The notes beneath the pieces are model-generated. The model was not told where the DNA came from and did not search any database. It saw nothing but the letters and a program-made list of their open reading frames with translations. 64,000 bases of DNA from Biomphalaria glabrata (lineage: Eukaryota > Mollusca > Gastropoda > Planorbidae): NCBI RefSeq assembly GCF_947242115.1, contig NC_074711.1, positions 38,063,765 through 38,127,764 of the forward strand, written 5' to 3'. The stretch's first letter is position 1, and every line of letters starts with the position of its first letter. The position numbers and the translations under genes are program-made. Positions 47,381 to 59,800 of this stretch are shown in pieces.

Positions 47381-49626
47381 CAGTGGCGTAGCTAGAGTAT
47401 ATGATGCCTGGTGCGGTACCTCATCCCCCCCCCCCCCCCAAAAAAAAAGCTAACTAAATAATAACATTGTAAAACCTTACTTTTTTGTTCAAAATAATAT
47501 GTATTCATTAATCAAATATTGTTAATTCAAAAAATCACTTTTACATAAACATACTACAAGTGAATTTTACGCGCTTTCTTGCTGGCAAAAGTATCAATAA
47601 TTTTATCGAAATAAATTTTTTCCACCAGCTCTTGTTCAATGAACAAAATGGCCAAATTAGTGAGTCGTAAATTTGTCATCGTTGATCGCAAGTAATTCTT
47701 GATCAGTTTCAGTTTGGAAAAACATCTCTCGCATGTAGCGACGCTTACCTCAATAGTAAAAAATATGCGAATCATGATGACAATATTCGGGACTGAATCA
47801 TCTAGCTGATATTTTTTTATAAATTTTAAAGAGCTCAACAGGTCCTTGTTTTTGGAAGTTCGGAGGCTTCTGATGAAACTGTGACAAACCGTTGAAGCCT
47901 CTTTCGCTCCAGCAGAAATTCGTTTTTATCAATGTCGCTAGGAGTACTATCGAGATTGATTTCGACCTGAGGATTTAAAATTCATATCTATCATGAAGTT
48001 GCTCGAATCGGGTGATTATTTCTTGAACAATCCTGTCCAAGGTAGAATAAATGTCCCTTCGTAGCTCTTCTTTGTGTGTAAGTACAGAGTAGTTACTTTT
48101 CTCATCAGGCATCTTTTTCTTATGACCAACACGTTTTTGAGGTTCTGTACTGATTCTCAGATCTGAACACACGCTTTCGGCAAAGGTAATGCTGGCTTCA
48201 GAGATGTCCTCTCGATTACTACTTAAAAATGTCTCTAATATTTTTAGTTTGAGTGAGCAGTCTCGAATAAACAATCCTTGGTTTTGAAGGTAGACTTGCG
48301 CATCATTAATTTCAGTTAATACAGGAGCCCAAAATCCAAGATAGGTGAGAAAATTAAAAGACTGAATAGCAACTAATAAGCCATCTGCTTCAGATCTAGT
48401 CGATCTCTGCTAGTTAATGTCTCCAGAGTTTCTATAAAAAAATTTATCCCTAACATCTTGACGGCTTCTCCTCTGGCGCTCCAGCGGGTCAAACTAAACG
48501 TTTAAGGCTAGTTCCGGTTATTTTGATGAGGATATCCCAGCGGTGTGTTGAAGTTGAGAAAAGTGTACCAAATAATGTTATCGAATTGACTTCAGCTTCA
48601 GCAGCTCGAATTCCTGCTAAATTAAGAGAATGGTTTGAGCAGGCAATGAATAGTGCTTTGGGATTTACTTCTAGAATACGTTTTTGGACACCGTAGTTTT
48701 GACCTTTCATGACCACAGCATTATCATAGCCTTGAACCCTGCAGTCCATTATGTCTAAGCCATTCGAACGCAGTTTCTCAAGAATCATCTCAGCGATTCC
48801 AGCAGCATGCTTGTCCTTTGTGTTGATGAAGTCAATAAAAGACTCACGAGTCTGCACCGCGTCATTATCCATGACAAAGTACCGTAAAATTTGGGAAGTT
48901 TGATCCAACTTTGAGATGTCAGGTGTACTGTCAAAAGTCATATATAAATATTTGGCTTGTTTTACTTGCTGTATGATTTGTTTTTTAACGTGATCCCCCA
49001 ATATTGTAATAAATTTATTTTGTATTTGTTGAGACAAGAATGTATTCGGTCTGGAACAAAGCTTAGTTCGAAGCACATGCTCCCTCAAGAGTGGATCGTA
49101 TTTTGATAGTAATTTTACTAACTCCAAGTCACTCTTTCCAAAATTAAACTATAAAGAATCATAAAGAAATGAATAAACTAAGACAATTGTTTAGAGCTAG
49201 AGTTTAGTAATATATTTGTAAACTCTATATCTAGATTATACCAGTGGGCTAAACAATGAAGTAAAAAAAGGTTGGCCTATCTTCTTCTTCTTCTTTATAT
49301 TACAGAGCATTGATCAGTGTAGTAACAACATGTACCGTGTGTCCGAAATAAATCTAGTAAATTAGATTCAAACTGTTCTACAGCTTACATTGTATTGAAG
49401 AAATAGTCATGGAAATGAACCAAATAGCGACATGACTAGTTTATAAATCGTTAGTTCATGTTTAAAATACAGTTTGTATGTTTGTTCGTGTCCATACAAT
49501 TTGTCGTTTTTACTGAAACGCTCACGGAAATAGGAAATTAATACACACTGGGGGAATTTTGGTGCCCCTCGCCACTTGGTGCCCTGTGCGGCCCGCACCA
49601 CCCGCACATTGGTAGCTACGCCACTG
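47381..49626 (-). mobile_element. hAT DNA transposon (DUF4371-type transposase), 8-bp target duplication
   Basis: Ends CAGTGGCGTAGCTAGAG and TAGCTACGCCACTG are inverted repeats. Exact duplication CAAAATGC at 47373-47380 and 49627-49634. The transposase lies on the minus strand in three pieces: 49127-48489 (YLYMTFDSTPDISKLDQTSQ, NHSLNLAGIRAAEAE), 48274-47975, and 47838-47554 with the dimerisation block CERCFSKLKLIKNYLRSTMT. At least two frame breaks separate them, so it is dead. Its terminal repeat matches the first 10 bases of the hAT at 22619, and both share the SKLKLIK.YLRSTMT block. Confidence 0.93.
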
Positions 49627-49746
49627 CAAAATGCAGCCACTATTCAGCACAAGGGATTTTAAATAAACATTTGACTACAATGTGATGTTTCTCTTGAGAA
49701 AACAAATATGATTTCAAAGCAGGAAGGCTTAATGTAGGATCCAACC

Positions 49747-51714
49747 ATGGGTGTAGCCAGGGGGGGGAGGGGGTTTGGGGTTCACCCCCCCCCCGAAATG
49801 AAATCCCCCCTCTTGGGGGGGGGGGGATCGGAATTTAGTGAATGATTTTTTGCTTTGATTTTGTTTATTTTAGGTGAGATTTTAATACTAAACCATCACT
49901 TGCCCCAGCACAACCAAAGGGGTTTTGAGTTTAAAACCCCCTACCAGGGGGTTTTGAATCTAAAACCCCCTACCAGGGGTTTTGAGTTTTAAACCCCCTA
50001 CTTGGGTTTTTCGCAGTTAACTCCCCCTCTTCTATAAAACAAAACAAACAAAAAATGCAAACGAAAATCCCATAATTCCAAGAGCACATTGCAGTTAAGG
50101 GAGATTTTGATTTTAAACCCCCCTCCAAAATTTACGATAAACCGGCCCCCTCTTCAATTTAAAAAAAAAGCTAATTACGCACTTAAAATGTTATGAGCGT
50201 AGCTAAATGGGTTTTGACTTAGTTTTGAGTTTAAACCCCACTTCAGCGGGGTTTGAAGGTAAAAATATACCTCTTTAATAATAATAAAAACAAAGCAAAT
50301 TATACACTCAAAATGGTATGAGTGTAGTCAAAGGGGTTTTGAGTTTAAACTCCCCTCCAGTGGAGTTTGAAGCTAAAAAGTAACTCTTCAATATAAATAA
50401 AAGCAATTTACTAACTCTAAAATCTATAAGCGTAGCCAAAGGGGTTTTGAGTTTAAACCCCCGCCAGGGGGGTTTGAGGCTAAAAAATACATCTTCAGTT
50501 GAAGAAAAAAAGCAAATTACGCACTCAAAAACTATGAGCGTTGCCAAAAGGGTTTTGAGTTTAAACCCCCATTCAGATGGATTTGATGTTTAAAAATACA
50601 TCTTCAATATAAAAAAAAAATCAAATTACACACTAAAATTATTTGAGCGTAGACAATCCAATCGGGGGTTTTGAGTTTAAACCCCTCTTCTACAGATGGC
50701 GTTTTTTAAAAGTTGAAAACCCCTCCAGATGGTTTTGAGTTTCAGATCCTCCTTACAGAGCATTTTGAGGTGGAAAACCCCCAACAGATGATTTTGACGA
50801 TAAAACTTCTCTTTTCGATATAAAATCTAAAGCAAACTACAGTCACTTAATTCCAAGAGCGTATTCAAGAGAGGTTACACATTTTTACCAGTGGCAGGGC
50901 TCCCTTAATAAAATGCAGTGAATAGTCATCTGCCGAAATTGAAAAACACTAAATGTGCTCAACAAAGATGGCTAAGACAGATTTTAGGAGTCAGTTATAG
51001 AGATCGGGTTTAAATCAAGGAAATCCTATGCCAAACTGGCAGTCGACCCTTTAGTAAGATTGTGAGAGAGCGACGCTTGAGGTTTGCGGGACATGTTCTC
51101 CGACAAAATGAATTACGCATAAGAAGAGTTGCAATGATATCCTAGTACAACTTGACGCCACTCATTCATTGAGGTCTTCATGGCAGGTGGGAAGAGGCTT
51201 CAGACATTACCAGTGACAGATTTTTATGGAAACAGCTTGACGTCAAATGCTCCGAATGGCGCGGGAGGGTCTAAGTCAGTAAGAATAGCACATTAGGTTT
51301 TTGAAATAAAACTTTTTAATAGCAGGAAAATGCACTGTAGATACCTTAGAATATGCATTTTTTTGGCGTTCAATATCAGAAATAGTGGTTGGCGGCGGGG
51401 CTTCGCCCCGCGCTTGGGAAGCTCCTAGCGCTCCCCCAGACCCCCATGCTAGTAGCCTAATGGCGGGGAATCTACAATTTTCCCACTAACTCATGGAAAA
51501 ACCTATTCTAGGGCACAGTAAACGTCTTCCGAAAGAATGAAGGGTCAGAATGCAATAAAGATTATGTACACACACACACATAAATACATATTTACAAAAA
51601 AATTCGCCGGGTTGGGGGGGGGGGAGTCGGGGGGGGGGGAGAGAAAAAATCCACCCCCCAAACCCCCCCCCCCCCCCCCCCCCCCCCAAGAAAAAAAATC
51701 CTGGCTACGCCCAT
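49747..51714. mobile_element. DNA transposon with 10-bp target duplication (Mutator-like?)
   Basis: Ends ATGGGTGTAGCCAGG and CCTGGCTACGCCCAT are inverted repeats. Exact 10-bp duplication GGATCCAACC at 49737-49746 and 51715-51724; a 9-11-bp duplication points to a Mutator-like family, but no transposase is present. Long G/C tracts lie near both ends. The interior has ~107-bp tandem units (GGGGTTTTGAGTTTAAACCC) at about 49910-50700 and a captured LINE tail at 50930-51290. Confidence 0.85.
50930..51290 (+). mobile_element. LINE tail captured inside the transposon
   Basis: Frames read RWLRQILGVSYRDRV, IVRERRLRFAGHVLRQNE, the signature C-terminal stretch of an endonuclease-reverse transcriptase, ending near the sequence for SEWRGRV. 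The same stretch occurs at 53140-53345 in a second copy of the transposon, so capture preceded its spread. Confidence 0.75.
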
Positions 51715-52738
51715 GGATCCAACCACATGGTCTTTCCATAACCCGAAATTCAGCTATGTATTCTAAATCGACGAATTTGCTTTTTAATATTTCCTGCAAA
51801 GGGTGGCACAAAGAATCGTATCATCAGAGGAAACAAGTTCATTTTACTGTGGTCTCGAAGCACCCATGAACGCTGTCAAAAACTTAGCATCTTTAATATA
51901 GCCTTACCGGCAGAATGCATGTAGCCTACTTTCAAGAATTAGGCCTATCGATAATGTTTAGGAGGATTGTAGGAGTCCTATGGATAAGTAACATATAATG
52001 GGGATATATTATAAATGGCTTGGCTTCTTATTCGTAATCTGACATTTCGAGAGTAAAACCTTTAATAACGATAACTTCACATTTGGTTATTGCATTAGTG
52101 TATTTTGGGACATAGGCCTACATTAGTAAGCAATTTCAACGTGCAGTCCATGTTGATCCAAAACTGTTATTATGAAAAATTGTAGGCTATATAGGCAAAA
52201 GTACTTTTAACGGCTTATAGACTTACAAACAAAATGTAGAACTATATATATATAGAGAGATAAGATTTTAATTGAAAAATTACAATGTGCATTCGGATGT
52301 TTCGTTCGTTTTATTCACAAGTGCGTCGGAAAATTGAGAGTCAACAGGAAACATGCTGCTGACGCCAGTTTCTGACAAGGCAGCAGGCTGCAAAGTAAAA
52401 GCACTACCCATGCTTCTAACATAGGATCACGTGAAGCAGCGCGGCGAATATGAAATAAGGATCAAGAAAGAAAAGGCGGTTATTAGTCAAAAGATTAAGA
52501 AACATTTTAAAATAAAAGCGTGACATTGATCGACTTTTTTGTTGAAAGCGGGACATTGGTCGTCCTGCTCGGACATTTTGTGAAAAGCGCGACAGATATA
52601 TAGGCTATGGCTCAAAACGAGACTCGGCCGCCTAGATCGGGACTTATGGTCTCCTTAAGAGATGAATATCACGTTAAGAGATGAATATCTATTAGTGAAG
52701 CCAAATGCCACACATTATATATATGTGTAGGCCTCAGG
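51715..52738. other. Between-transposon stretch
   Basis: Mostly unassigned DNA with a short TA/GA run near 52245 and a 20-bp tandem pair AAGAGATGAATATC...ACGTT at 52655-52695. No gene seen. Confidence 0.45.
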
Positions 52739-53347
52739 GACGTACCCGGGGAAGGGGGGGCTCCCCCCCCCCCCCCGAAATGAAATCCTTCGCTGCGGGG
52801 GGGGGGGGGGGGGAGGTCGGAATTTGGTGACTGATTTTTTCTTTGATTTTGTTTATTTTAGGTGAGATTTTAATACTAAGCCATCACTTGCCTCAGTGCA
52901 GCAAAGGGTGTTTTGCAGTTAAATCCCCCTCTTATATAAAACAAAACAACAACAAAAAAAAAACAAAAACAAAAAAAAACACTCCAATTTGTTAAAAAAA
53001 AAAAAACTCCAGAGATTATTTTGTTTACTCCCCACCCCTAAACAGATGATTTTGACGATAGAACTTCCCTTTTCGATATAAAATCTAAAACAAATACAGT
53101 CAACAAAATCTAAGAACGTAGCCAAGAGAGGTTACTAATTTCTACCAGTGGATGGGCTCCATTAATAAAGTACGGTGAATTGTCATCTGCCGAAATTATA
53201 AAAAGACTAAATGTGGCTCAATAAAAAGACGGATTTTATGAGTCAGTTATAGAGATGGTGTCTCAATCAAGGAAATTCTGTGCTGAACTGGGAATCGACA
53301 CCTTAATTAGTAAGCAGGTTGTGACAGAGCGTCGGATTTCAAGACTC
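52739..53347. mobile_element. Second, shortened copy of the element at 49747
   Basis: GTACCCGGGGAAGGGGG opening, then GAAATGAAATCC, a long G tract and TTTTGTTTATTTTAGGTGAG as in 49790-49875. It then jumps to the internal TTTTGACGATA..AAC segment and the captured LINE tail (53140-53345). Most of the ~107-bp units are missing. No right terminus identified. Confidence 0.7.
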
Positions 53348-54539
53348 GCCTTTTCCGCTTTTTAAAATCTGTCTTTAATTTTTTTTTTGCCCATTAAAAT
53401 GCAATTGAAGCAAAAATTTATGAACTTTAAAAAATAATTTATACAATTTAGATTATTTGAAAGATCTAGATACTAGACCAGTGGTCTTCAACCTTTTTTG
53501 GCCTACCGCCCCCTTTTCGTATTTTTTCTTTTAAAAAAATTGGCCAGCGCCCCCTCTAAGAAAAACACTTATAAAGAAGCTTGAAAAGGCAAATTTGAAC
53601 AAAATGTCATCTTTTTATTAATTTTTATGCTGTCAAATTCTCCCACCTCCTCCACCCACCCTGGCTACGCCACTGTGCGTGTGCTTCCTATGTTTAGGAT
53701 TCTTTTTTACTGAAGACATAATTTTGTAAATCTGTTTTTTCCTGCAACTCAATTTGAACATCAGTAAAATTTGTTTAATAATTGTCATTTATAATTAATT
53801 TGTTTAAATTTTAGAAGCGAATCGTAATTTCTTCATAGAGCATTGTTATGTGGATTGCATAGATATCGGTGTTCGTAGGCTGTAATTTATTTGTCAACAA
53901 ACAAGTTATGTGAGATTGTAAAACTCTTTAAAATAGATGTAATATCTCGATAAAAGAACAATGATATAATCAATGAAAGTCCATTTCTTTCCTAGTAGTC
54001 GGAGGTTCGTTTCATTCATTTGTGTTAGATGCCTACCGTGTAAAACAATTTTTTTAAGCCTGCTTTAAGTCATCGCCAACCGTTGAATATTCCTGTTTCT
54101 CAAACAAAAATCAAAATTGTATTTAAGAGCTTAACAAAACGAGCAATAACAAACCCCTTTCGAAATCCAGCGAACTTCAGTTTACAACAAGAGTCTAACA
54201 TCATGTTCATCATTTGTTTCACAAAACTGTTTGAAATAGGACATTATTTTCGGCATGTTTTTTTTAAATTTACAATTTTATACTTAGATTCTTGTGTAGT
54301 GTGGTAGGTGTAGGTCTATTTCTGCCGTTGAGGATGGTGGGCAATGTACTTAGTTCCTCCTCTCCAAAGAAGTATTTCTTGCATGTCGAGATCTGGAGGT
54401 GTTCTGTACATGTATTACTGTTGCTTGAGTGTCGATTCTTATGCGGTTCATAATTCCCTGACATTTGGTGCAAAGGCATCTGTACTGTGTGTAGCCTGTG
54501 ATGTTTATTTTTTTCTTGGGCAGTAGTGTTTCTTGTAAC

Positions 54540-55084
54540 AACCTGGTTCAGATGTCCAAATGGTTCGAGGCAAGCACGCCCCTTTTATGAGCCATGTGAC
54601 CAGAGAAAGGCTTTTATCTCGTGGCCAGGATGAAAAATTGGCTCTTCACCGATCTCTGTCAAGAGGCCCCCGTCGACTAAGTGATCATTTATTCACACCC
54701 GTCTTGGCATGTTGCATGTTCTTCCGAACCTCTGCATGAATTCCTCCTTTCATGTGTGGCTGGAAGCTCAAGCCCCACGTGGGGGCCATCCTTATGCCTA
54801 TGCTGTCCCATCGTACCAGTGGGGAGACCATCACCACGCGTATGGGCCCCTTTGGGAAACGGGCTGATGGGGGTTTCGGACTGGTTTAGCGAGCCTTTTT
54901 TCCATCCCTACCACGTGTAATGTAGCCTCGCTAGAGGATACGCGTGGTAGCCCACTGAGAGCTATGTTTGCTACCGTATTTCGCCTATCCACTTTCCCGG
55001 GCGGATGTTTCCACCGGAGGGCCAACGCTGAGGTGACGGGAGCATTCCTCCGGTCTTGTGACAACCAGATAGACCTGTTAACTA
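54540..55084. other. GC-rich insert of unknown origin
   Basis: This ~540-bp block is far richer in GC than everything around it and includes the near-palindromic pair ACCACGCGTATG (54834) and ATACGCGTGGTAG (54939). No ORF with a known domain. It adjoins the I-clade LINE tail and could be part of the same insertion. Confidence 0.45.
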
Positions 55085-55545
55085 CCTAACTCTAAGGTCT
55101 ATGTTAGTCAACAAACACAAATAGGAGTGGCTCAACCAATGGGCATCAGGAAACACAGGCAGAGCCATGTACAAAAGAAATGACCATACCTAACAAACTG
55201 GACAGTATTAACTTCCTCTTCCGCAAAGAGCAATCTACAATTTTCCAACTAAGAACAGGACACACACCTCTATTAAATTAGCATCTGAACAAAATAAATT
55301 CCACACAACTCCCCCTTTGTAGACACTGCGCCCACCCTTATAAAACCGTAAACCATATCCTCTTTGAATCCACCTAATCCACCTTAGGCAGACCCTACTT
55401 CCACTACAGCCCAACATAACCAACATTCTGTACGACAGTGCTGAACAACTGAAGAAAACAGCACACTACTTTTTATTGGCACAGTCTGCAAAAGAGCTCA
55501 CAGCTCAGCAGCAATAAAGCTGGCTAGAAGAAGAAGATAATTAGA
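55085..55545 (+). mobile_element. I-clade (Nimbus-like) LINE C-terminal tail
   Basis: Broken frames give STIFQLRTGHTPLLN, HLNKIN, LCRHCAHPYKTVNHILFE and AHYFLLAQSAKELTAQQQ. The QLRTGH...C..C...H motif is the tail of I-clade LINEs. A 3' end of GAAGAAGAAGA type follows at 55525. Confidence 0.7.
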
Positions 55546-56808
55546 TTCAAATAGAAATGAAATTGCGAGCTAAACTTTTCTTGTGTATCATAACTCACAA
55601 GGTGAATAGTGAATAGATTTGTTCTCTATTCTGTATTACGTATAAAGTCATTGAAGCTTCCAACCACTGATTGTTCCCTACATGTCGTCATAATCTACAT
55701 AACTAGACAATTTTGAAATAATATTTCATCACTAAAGGAAAAAAAAAAGTCTTTTTGTGTAACATATGTTTAAAAAAATAATAATTTTAGTTTTAATCAA
55801 TTTTCAAACAATATCATAAGACTTTAAAAAAAAGCTATGCATTTTTCTGAGAGACCACTAAAACATATCTTGCTTTGACGTTTTTTGTTTTTAATATTGT
55901 TTTAATAGCAGATATGTATAATTGTTCATGAATATTCTTAAATTATTTTTTGATATTTCTATATGTTCGTGAAGCCAACTTGGTTTCATAACCTGATCTG
56001 AAATGCCGTCATTCAACGTAGAACATTGGTATACTTTTTATCTAGTGGCAATTCACTAAAACCTTTAGCTATATACCTTTACATACCAGCAAGCTTTTGT
56101 AACAACACTTTGTCAATGTTTTTTGTTTTTAAAAAAAGGTTAAATTATTCTATTTGAATGTTAGCTTTAACGTTTGTTTCAATTCACATTTACATATCAA
56201 TATATTTACATATGTAGATAAAATAAACTACAATCTAAAAGGCGTATTGCCTACTTTGTTTTATCAAATCTTAAACGCTTATGCTCGCAAAATCTATAAG
56301 GACACTAGTTATCCTGCGGTACAGGAGAAAAAAAAAGAATTTAAAAATATAAAATGGGATTCCTGAACTCAATTTCTAACGCTGTTTCTGTTCTTAAATT
56401 AGAAACAATCTAACTATAATTTGTTTGCCAGCTTTCATTTTGAAGAATTTTTAAATTTGTTTTGTTTCAGTGCCCTTTTAGTTTCATCTTTCCGCCTTTA
56501 TGCCCAGCGCCCCCTTACCGCCCCCTTGTCTCCCTTTGGCTCCCAGCGCCCCCCAAAATATTGAAAACGCCCCCGTTGAAGACCACTGTACTAGACCATA
56601 CAGATATATTATAGATTCATGATAATATTTAAAATTGCGAATTCATAATTGCACTTGTTCTTGTGCATAAAAATCCGCGAATTCTGATTTGGATAGACTT
56701 AAGACATCTTCATGATCTTGATTCTAGACTAGAGAGTAGAGTAGATCTAGACAAATCTAGATCTAGAATAGATCTAGACCTAGAATAGGTCTAGTTCTAA
56801 ATCTAGAA

Positions 56809-59800
56809 ATGAGCTACACGGAGCATGAACTTGATTTTGAAGATTTCAATCAAAATCAAACTGATCTCGACATTGAAGATAATGAAACATGGACACAGCC
56901 TTTTGAAATTTGCAAAAGTAGGCCTAGAGTAACTTACAATGTTACATCTATCGAACACCTTCGTTTTAAGGTACTTATCGAACACCCCATTGTATTTTTT
57001 AAAATTCTCCTTTATTTCGATGATTATAAAGAAACTACTCCATTCTTATTGTGCATCGTCCATTTCTTTATAGTTAAGTTATAATTAGTTTCATTTTCAC
57101 CCGAGGATCATTTTTTTACTTATATTCAAAGTGCATTGGTAATATTGGTATAAAAATTTCACATTTTTTGAACTCTTGGGAAGAGTGGAGTGAGTCTCGG
57201 GTTAAGGGTATTTTTTAATGCTAATGATGCTTCAGCTAAAAAAAAACTATATAATATGCTTCTAATTAGGCTGAGAAATATTTACAACTATTTATTTAAA
57301 AGTGTCCTTTGTTACCTAAACATGAAAATTGAGGTTTAAAAAGGGGGTGTTCGATAATAGCAGTTTTTATATAAGCAATCTCAGCTTCGTAAGATATCGA
57401 ACGCCATTTTAATGTTAAAAATAAACATCAAAGGGATATAACCCAAAGAAGACAAAATATTTCAATTATATATTTTTTAATTGTTATTTTTTTAAATAAT
57501 GTAATGCAAAGTATAGATATAAATTAATCATATGTTACAATTTGTATCAGCTATTTGTGGTTTACCGTAAATGTGCTATATTTTTTTAAGTAAATAGATT
57601 TACATCGATATGCACTAACTGTACCCATTTTAAAAGCTTGATTTTATGACACATATATTATAGCTTGATGCTAATGGCATCTGTGCGGAGCTACCTAAAG
57701 GAATAGAGTGGAATGTATTCAGTTGTTGTTTCTTTTTCAGATGCCCCATTCTATTAACTTCTGAATTTGCCCCATTCTATTAACTTCTGAATTATGTGTT
57801 ATAAACCAATACCTAGCGCATGTGCTTGATGTGAAGAGATATTAATGAAACGAAAGGGCAAAGGGGGAGGTATAGAATGCAGATATGGTATTTTGAAATA
57901 AAAATGTCTTGGGCAGGTAAAAAAAAAAGGTCGGGGGTGGGGGAGAGAAACAGTCAAGACACTGTATCCAGAGATCGACCATTAGAATTTGACGTCAGTT
58001 GTGCTTCTCGATCTAGACGTGTGGCGCCGGGTCTATAAAATTATATATATAATATATATTTGCCATAAAGTATGATAAAGCTCATAATGCGCTACAAAGA
58101 CTCCTTTGAAACATCACAAATACACAAAATAATAACAATAACACATTTAACCACTCTCTTATTCTGCCTACACCCCCTTACCCGCGCTTCCACTCTCCAA
58201 CATTCACACTTTTTCAGTGCAAAGTAACAACGTAAATATCAAGACTCAATCCAAACGCAGCCACCAGACTAACACACAACAAATAAAAATGGTCAGTGAT
58301 AGCGTAACACACAGGTGTAAACCAGGCCATCAACACAGCCCCAAAACATTGTTCAAGTTGTAGTAAGAACAATGTTGAGGGGAAAGGGGGAGGAGCCATC
58401 AGTCGAGTACCTACGGTCAAGCCGCTAATTAGGTCACAAACACTAGGCATGATAGATACGTAGTATATATAGATATGTTGTTTGTGTGTGTGTGTGACAA
58501 ATACTAAGCGTGCTCTAAAATACGGTGGTTTTTTTTTTTTTTTTTTTTTTGTCAACCAGGTGGTTTAGGGAGGGCGGATTTATCTACATCTATAGGTAAC
58601 ACAGCTTGCAAGCTACCATAGCTTTTCAGCACCCCCCCCCCTTCTCCGCCCAGATCGAAAAATATCTAGCACTGACTATTTTGGGCTGTTACATACACTG
58701 AGCGTGCTAGATCGGCGGCTAGTTACGTAGGGCCGCGTACCGTATGTTTTGTTTTTAGGTCAACCAAGTAAACTGTTGTGTCCTACAATGACTTGGGGAG
58801 GGCGGGATTATCTATTGGCTACCAAAGCTTATTAGGCTCTCCCTCAAATAAATAATATCTGGATTTAATTTATTAATGGCCTTATGTCTCAAAATAGCTT
58901 AGACCTAAATAAGTACTACGGTAATGCGTAACTGGGCTTAGCACCGTCAGTTTCTAAGCAGAGCTGATCAGTGATAGATTCCTTCGATGTGGACCATTTG
59001 AAAATGACTAAAAATCTGTCTTTCTTGACATGGCGTAAAAAGAAAATGATATAAATAAAAAAAAATATAGATTATAACACTTTTGAAACACCATACTTTT
59101 CACAAAATTTTAAGATTATAACACTTTTAAAACACCATACTTCTCGTGTGTTCGATAAGTTCTTAATATGTTCGATAAGATAAGATAAAGGTAAAAAAGT
59201 GTTCGATAATTTAAGCGTTTGAAATCATCAACCTGACCCATTTTAACATCAAATATAAGTTTAACTATGAGTAGTAATAGAATAAAACATGTCTACTTTT
59301 TAAGAAAAATGGATGAGGAGTTCACAGATACAATCAGTTTTTTTCTAGGTCTAATTTTTACGGAGATACACAAATTCAAACATAAAAAATGTCGGCGAAT
59401 GAGCTTAACTTGTTCGATAAACGTAAGTTACTGTAGAGACAGTAACAGTAGAGTACTGTAGAGTAACTTACGTTTATCGAAAGAGTTAAGCTCATTCGCC
59501 GACATTTTTTATGTTTGAATTTGTGTATCTCCGTAAAAATTAGACCTAGAAAAAAACTGATTGTATCTGTGAACTCCTCATCCATTTTTCTTAAAAAGTA
59601 GACATGTTTTATTCTATTACTACTCATAGTTAAACTTATATTTGATGTTAAAATGGGTCAGGTTGATGATTTCAAACGCTTAAATTATCGAACACTTTTT
59701 TACCTTTATCTTATCTTATCGAACATATTAAGAACTTATCGAACACACGAGAAGTATGGTGTTTTAAAAGTGTTATAATCTTAAAATTTTGTGAAAAGTA

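Larger units (their letters stand above)
46815..52660. mobile_element. Possible older element split by two later transposons
   Basis: Left TTAAGGTGACCAGATCGG (about 46818) and right GATCGGGACTTATGGTCTCCTTAA (about 52637-52660) are approximate inverted repeats, and both ends carry CGGGACA/GCGGGACATTGGTCG motifs. Between them lie the hAT at 47381 and the element at 49747. Removing those leaves about 1.6 kb. No exact target duplication found; tentative. Confidence 0.4.
53479..56588. mobile_element. hAT transposon with 8-bp target duplication and inserted LINE
   Basis: A perfect 14-bp inverted repeat, CAGTGGTCTTCAAC, at both ends; exact duplication TACTAGAC at 53471-53478 and 56589-56596. Subterminal GCGCCCCC motifs recur at both ends. 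No transposase was recognised. Inside are a second transposon end (CCTGGCTACGCCACTG, about 53662-53677), a GC-rich block (54540-55080) and an I-clade LINE tail (55085-55545). Confidence 0.92.

Noticed and set aside
51486-51869. Overlapping Gly/Pro-rich ORFs on both strands
   Set aside because: They are translations of long G and C tracts at the right end of the transposon 49747-51714.
56926-56940. CCTAGA|GTAACT or AAT|GTTACA as the POLI exon 1 donor
   Set aside because: Both would join in phase 0 to exon 2, which begins TAG, giving a stop; AAAA|GTAGGC gives an open frame.
59267-59627. Identical 60+-residue ORFs on opposite strands as an overlapping gene pair
   Set aside because: They are mirror images across the centre of the palindrome, so identity is structural.
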